A program made the position numbers and the translations under genes. Shown in pieces: positions 14,588 through 15,398 of a stretch of DNA of 15,398 nucleotides. Within the stretch, counting starts at the first letter, position 1, and each line of letters begins with the position of its first letter. The notes beneath the pieces were generated by a model. It worked only from the letters and a program-made list of their open reading frames with translations, had not been told where the DNA came from and did not search any database. This DNA comes from Coriobacteriia bacterium. GTDB lineage: Bacteria > Actinomycetota > Coriobacteriia > Coriobacteriales > UBA8131. The stretch is taken from positions 1 to 15,398 of the forward strand of contig WQXZ01000025.1 of the NCBI GenBank assembly GCA_009781525.1, in the 5' to 3' direction.

Positions 14588-15315
14588 TTGTCATTTGAGA
14601 AAAACATGCCGAGCAGCTTTGTTAAGTTCAGTAACAGCGAAGATGATCCAACGCTGTTTTCCCGGCACTATGTGCTAAATGTATTGCCTGACCAGTCTGA
14701 GTATCAGGCTTTTAGCGCCCAGACTTTTATTGAATGGATTACAGGTAGTAACTCAACCATCCAAAGCAAGCATCGCAAATTCAAAGAAGCCAAGGAACAC
14801 AACACCGAAGATGAACTAATCAAGCCAGTGCTCAGACAGCTTGGACACCAGATGGCTAGTCGTCCAAACTGTAATGCCGGTGAAATAGATATTGCGCTTT
14901 ATTCTCCTATTGTGAATCAGTTGCAGGCGAACAGCGTCTGGCGCGGAAGCGTGGTATACCAGAAGAGATGCTGCAGAATCGGCACTATCGTATTGCCTGC
15001 CGCTCAATAGCGCAACCAACCGACAGTCGTAGCCTGATTCCGATGGTGATTCCTAGATACACATTTACTGGTAACTCATTGAACATGATAGAAATCATGC
15101 GTGGTAATGAGCCGATCTATGACGCTATTTTCACTACTGGGGTCAATGCACTACTAAGTACTTATATTGCCGACTCTTATATACGTCAACGTATCTCGAG
15201 AAACGTCAATGCCTTCATGCTAAAAGAGATTCCTGTTCCAAGAGACGAAGCAGCCATACGCCGCCTTGGTCGTATGGCGCTTCCGTTGTTTGGTGGGGTG
15301 GAAAGACCTCGATAA
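14588..15315 (+). pseudogene. Decayed type IIG / PglX-like restriction-modification methylase (ends only)
   Basis: Two overlapping frames carry the two ends of one large protein family. The first (TTG 14588 or ATG 14606 to stop 15010) has a block like the N-terminal region of Eco57I-type enzymes: HNTEDELIKPVLRQLGH then GEIDIALYS. The second frame is open from 14884 to 15315 and carries a C-terminal specificity-type block: YRIACRSIAQPTDSRSLIP, then FTGNSL, then YIRQRISRNVNAFMLKEIPV. Intact relatives are commonly around 1000 residues or more; the methyltransferase core (SAM-binding and NPPY motifs) is absent. The join lies about 14900-14960 and shifts frame, so a large internal deletion plus frame change has removed function. 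The family assignment rests on remembered motif patterns. No partner methylase, nuclease or BREX gene is in the window. Confidence 0.7.
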
Positions 15316-15398
15316 AATGGACATAGATTTCACGTCTATAGGGTATGCTGATTGAAAGCAAACTGCGATCAGTCAAAAGACGAGAAAGGGAAGTTCAA
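15316..15398 (+). other. Leader of a gene beyond the window edge
   Basis: No coding frame is supported here. A short hairpin (ATAGA 15324-15328 / TCTAT 15336-15340) follows the remnant's stop. The purine-rich GAAAGGGAAG (15384-15393) near the edge looks like a Shine-Dalgarno sequence for a plus-strand gene starting just outside the window. Confidence 0.35.

Overview
The window looks like chromosomal DNA of moderate G+C from a Gram-positive host-associated bacterium. My best guess is an actinobacterium of the class Coriobacteriia. The basis is two very large sortase-type surface proteins rich in beta-helix and GIGGG repeats, a DeoC-type class I fructose-bisphosphate aldolase, a divergent methionyl-tRNA synthetase, and the style of ribosome binding sites. 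This is inference; no marker here fixes the taxon.

Layout. Positions 1-2583 hold housekeeping genes on the plus strand: the 3' part of a TPR membrane protein, nucleoside diphosphate kinase (ndk), and a class I fructose-bisphosphate aldolase, each followed by little spacer or a hairpin. A 352-bp regulatory region then leads into a 1364-residue cell-wall surface protein (2936-7030). It is built from two copies of [parallel beta-helix + fibronectin-III-like domain] and ends in a sorting signal. It converges on a minus-strand methionyl-tRNA synthetase-like gene (7056-9203), which is divergent from a class II aldolase/adducin-family gene (9335-10027). A second large surface protein (minus strand, 10268-14092) follows: signal peptide, two beta-helix regions, an InlB-like repeat and a sorting signal. 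The last kilobase holds a decayed restriction-modification gene of the Eco57I/PglX type (14588-15315), reduced to its N- and C-terminal ends.

The most unusual structures are two very long palindromes that bracket the second surface-protein gene: 10032-10252, and 14243-14432 with a perfect 75-bp arm. They share arm sequence and a homologous centre, and lie in opposite orientation. Their centres fold into a small apical hairpin with an identical 7-nt loop (TACCAAG) whose stem differs by compensatory changes. Each arm also carries a G-quadruplex-type motif and a REP-like mini-hairpin. They look like a non-autonomous repeat family (REP/MITE type). The copy at 10032-10252 sits where it could terminate transcription of both convergent neighbours.

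How the parts relate: the two surface proteins are probably sortase-anchored adhesin or carbohydrate-interacting proteins, and both have inverted repeats in their upstream regions that could be operators. The metabolic genes are ordinary core functions and show no obvious functional link to the surface proteins. The palindrome-flanked surface gene and the restriction-modification remnant mark the right-hand part as an accessory, rearranging region.
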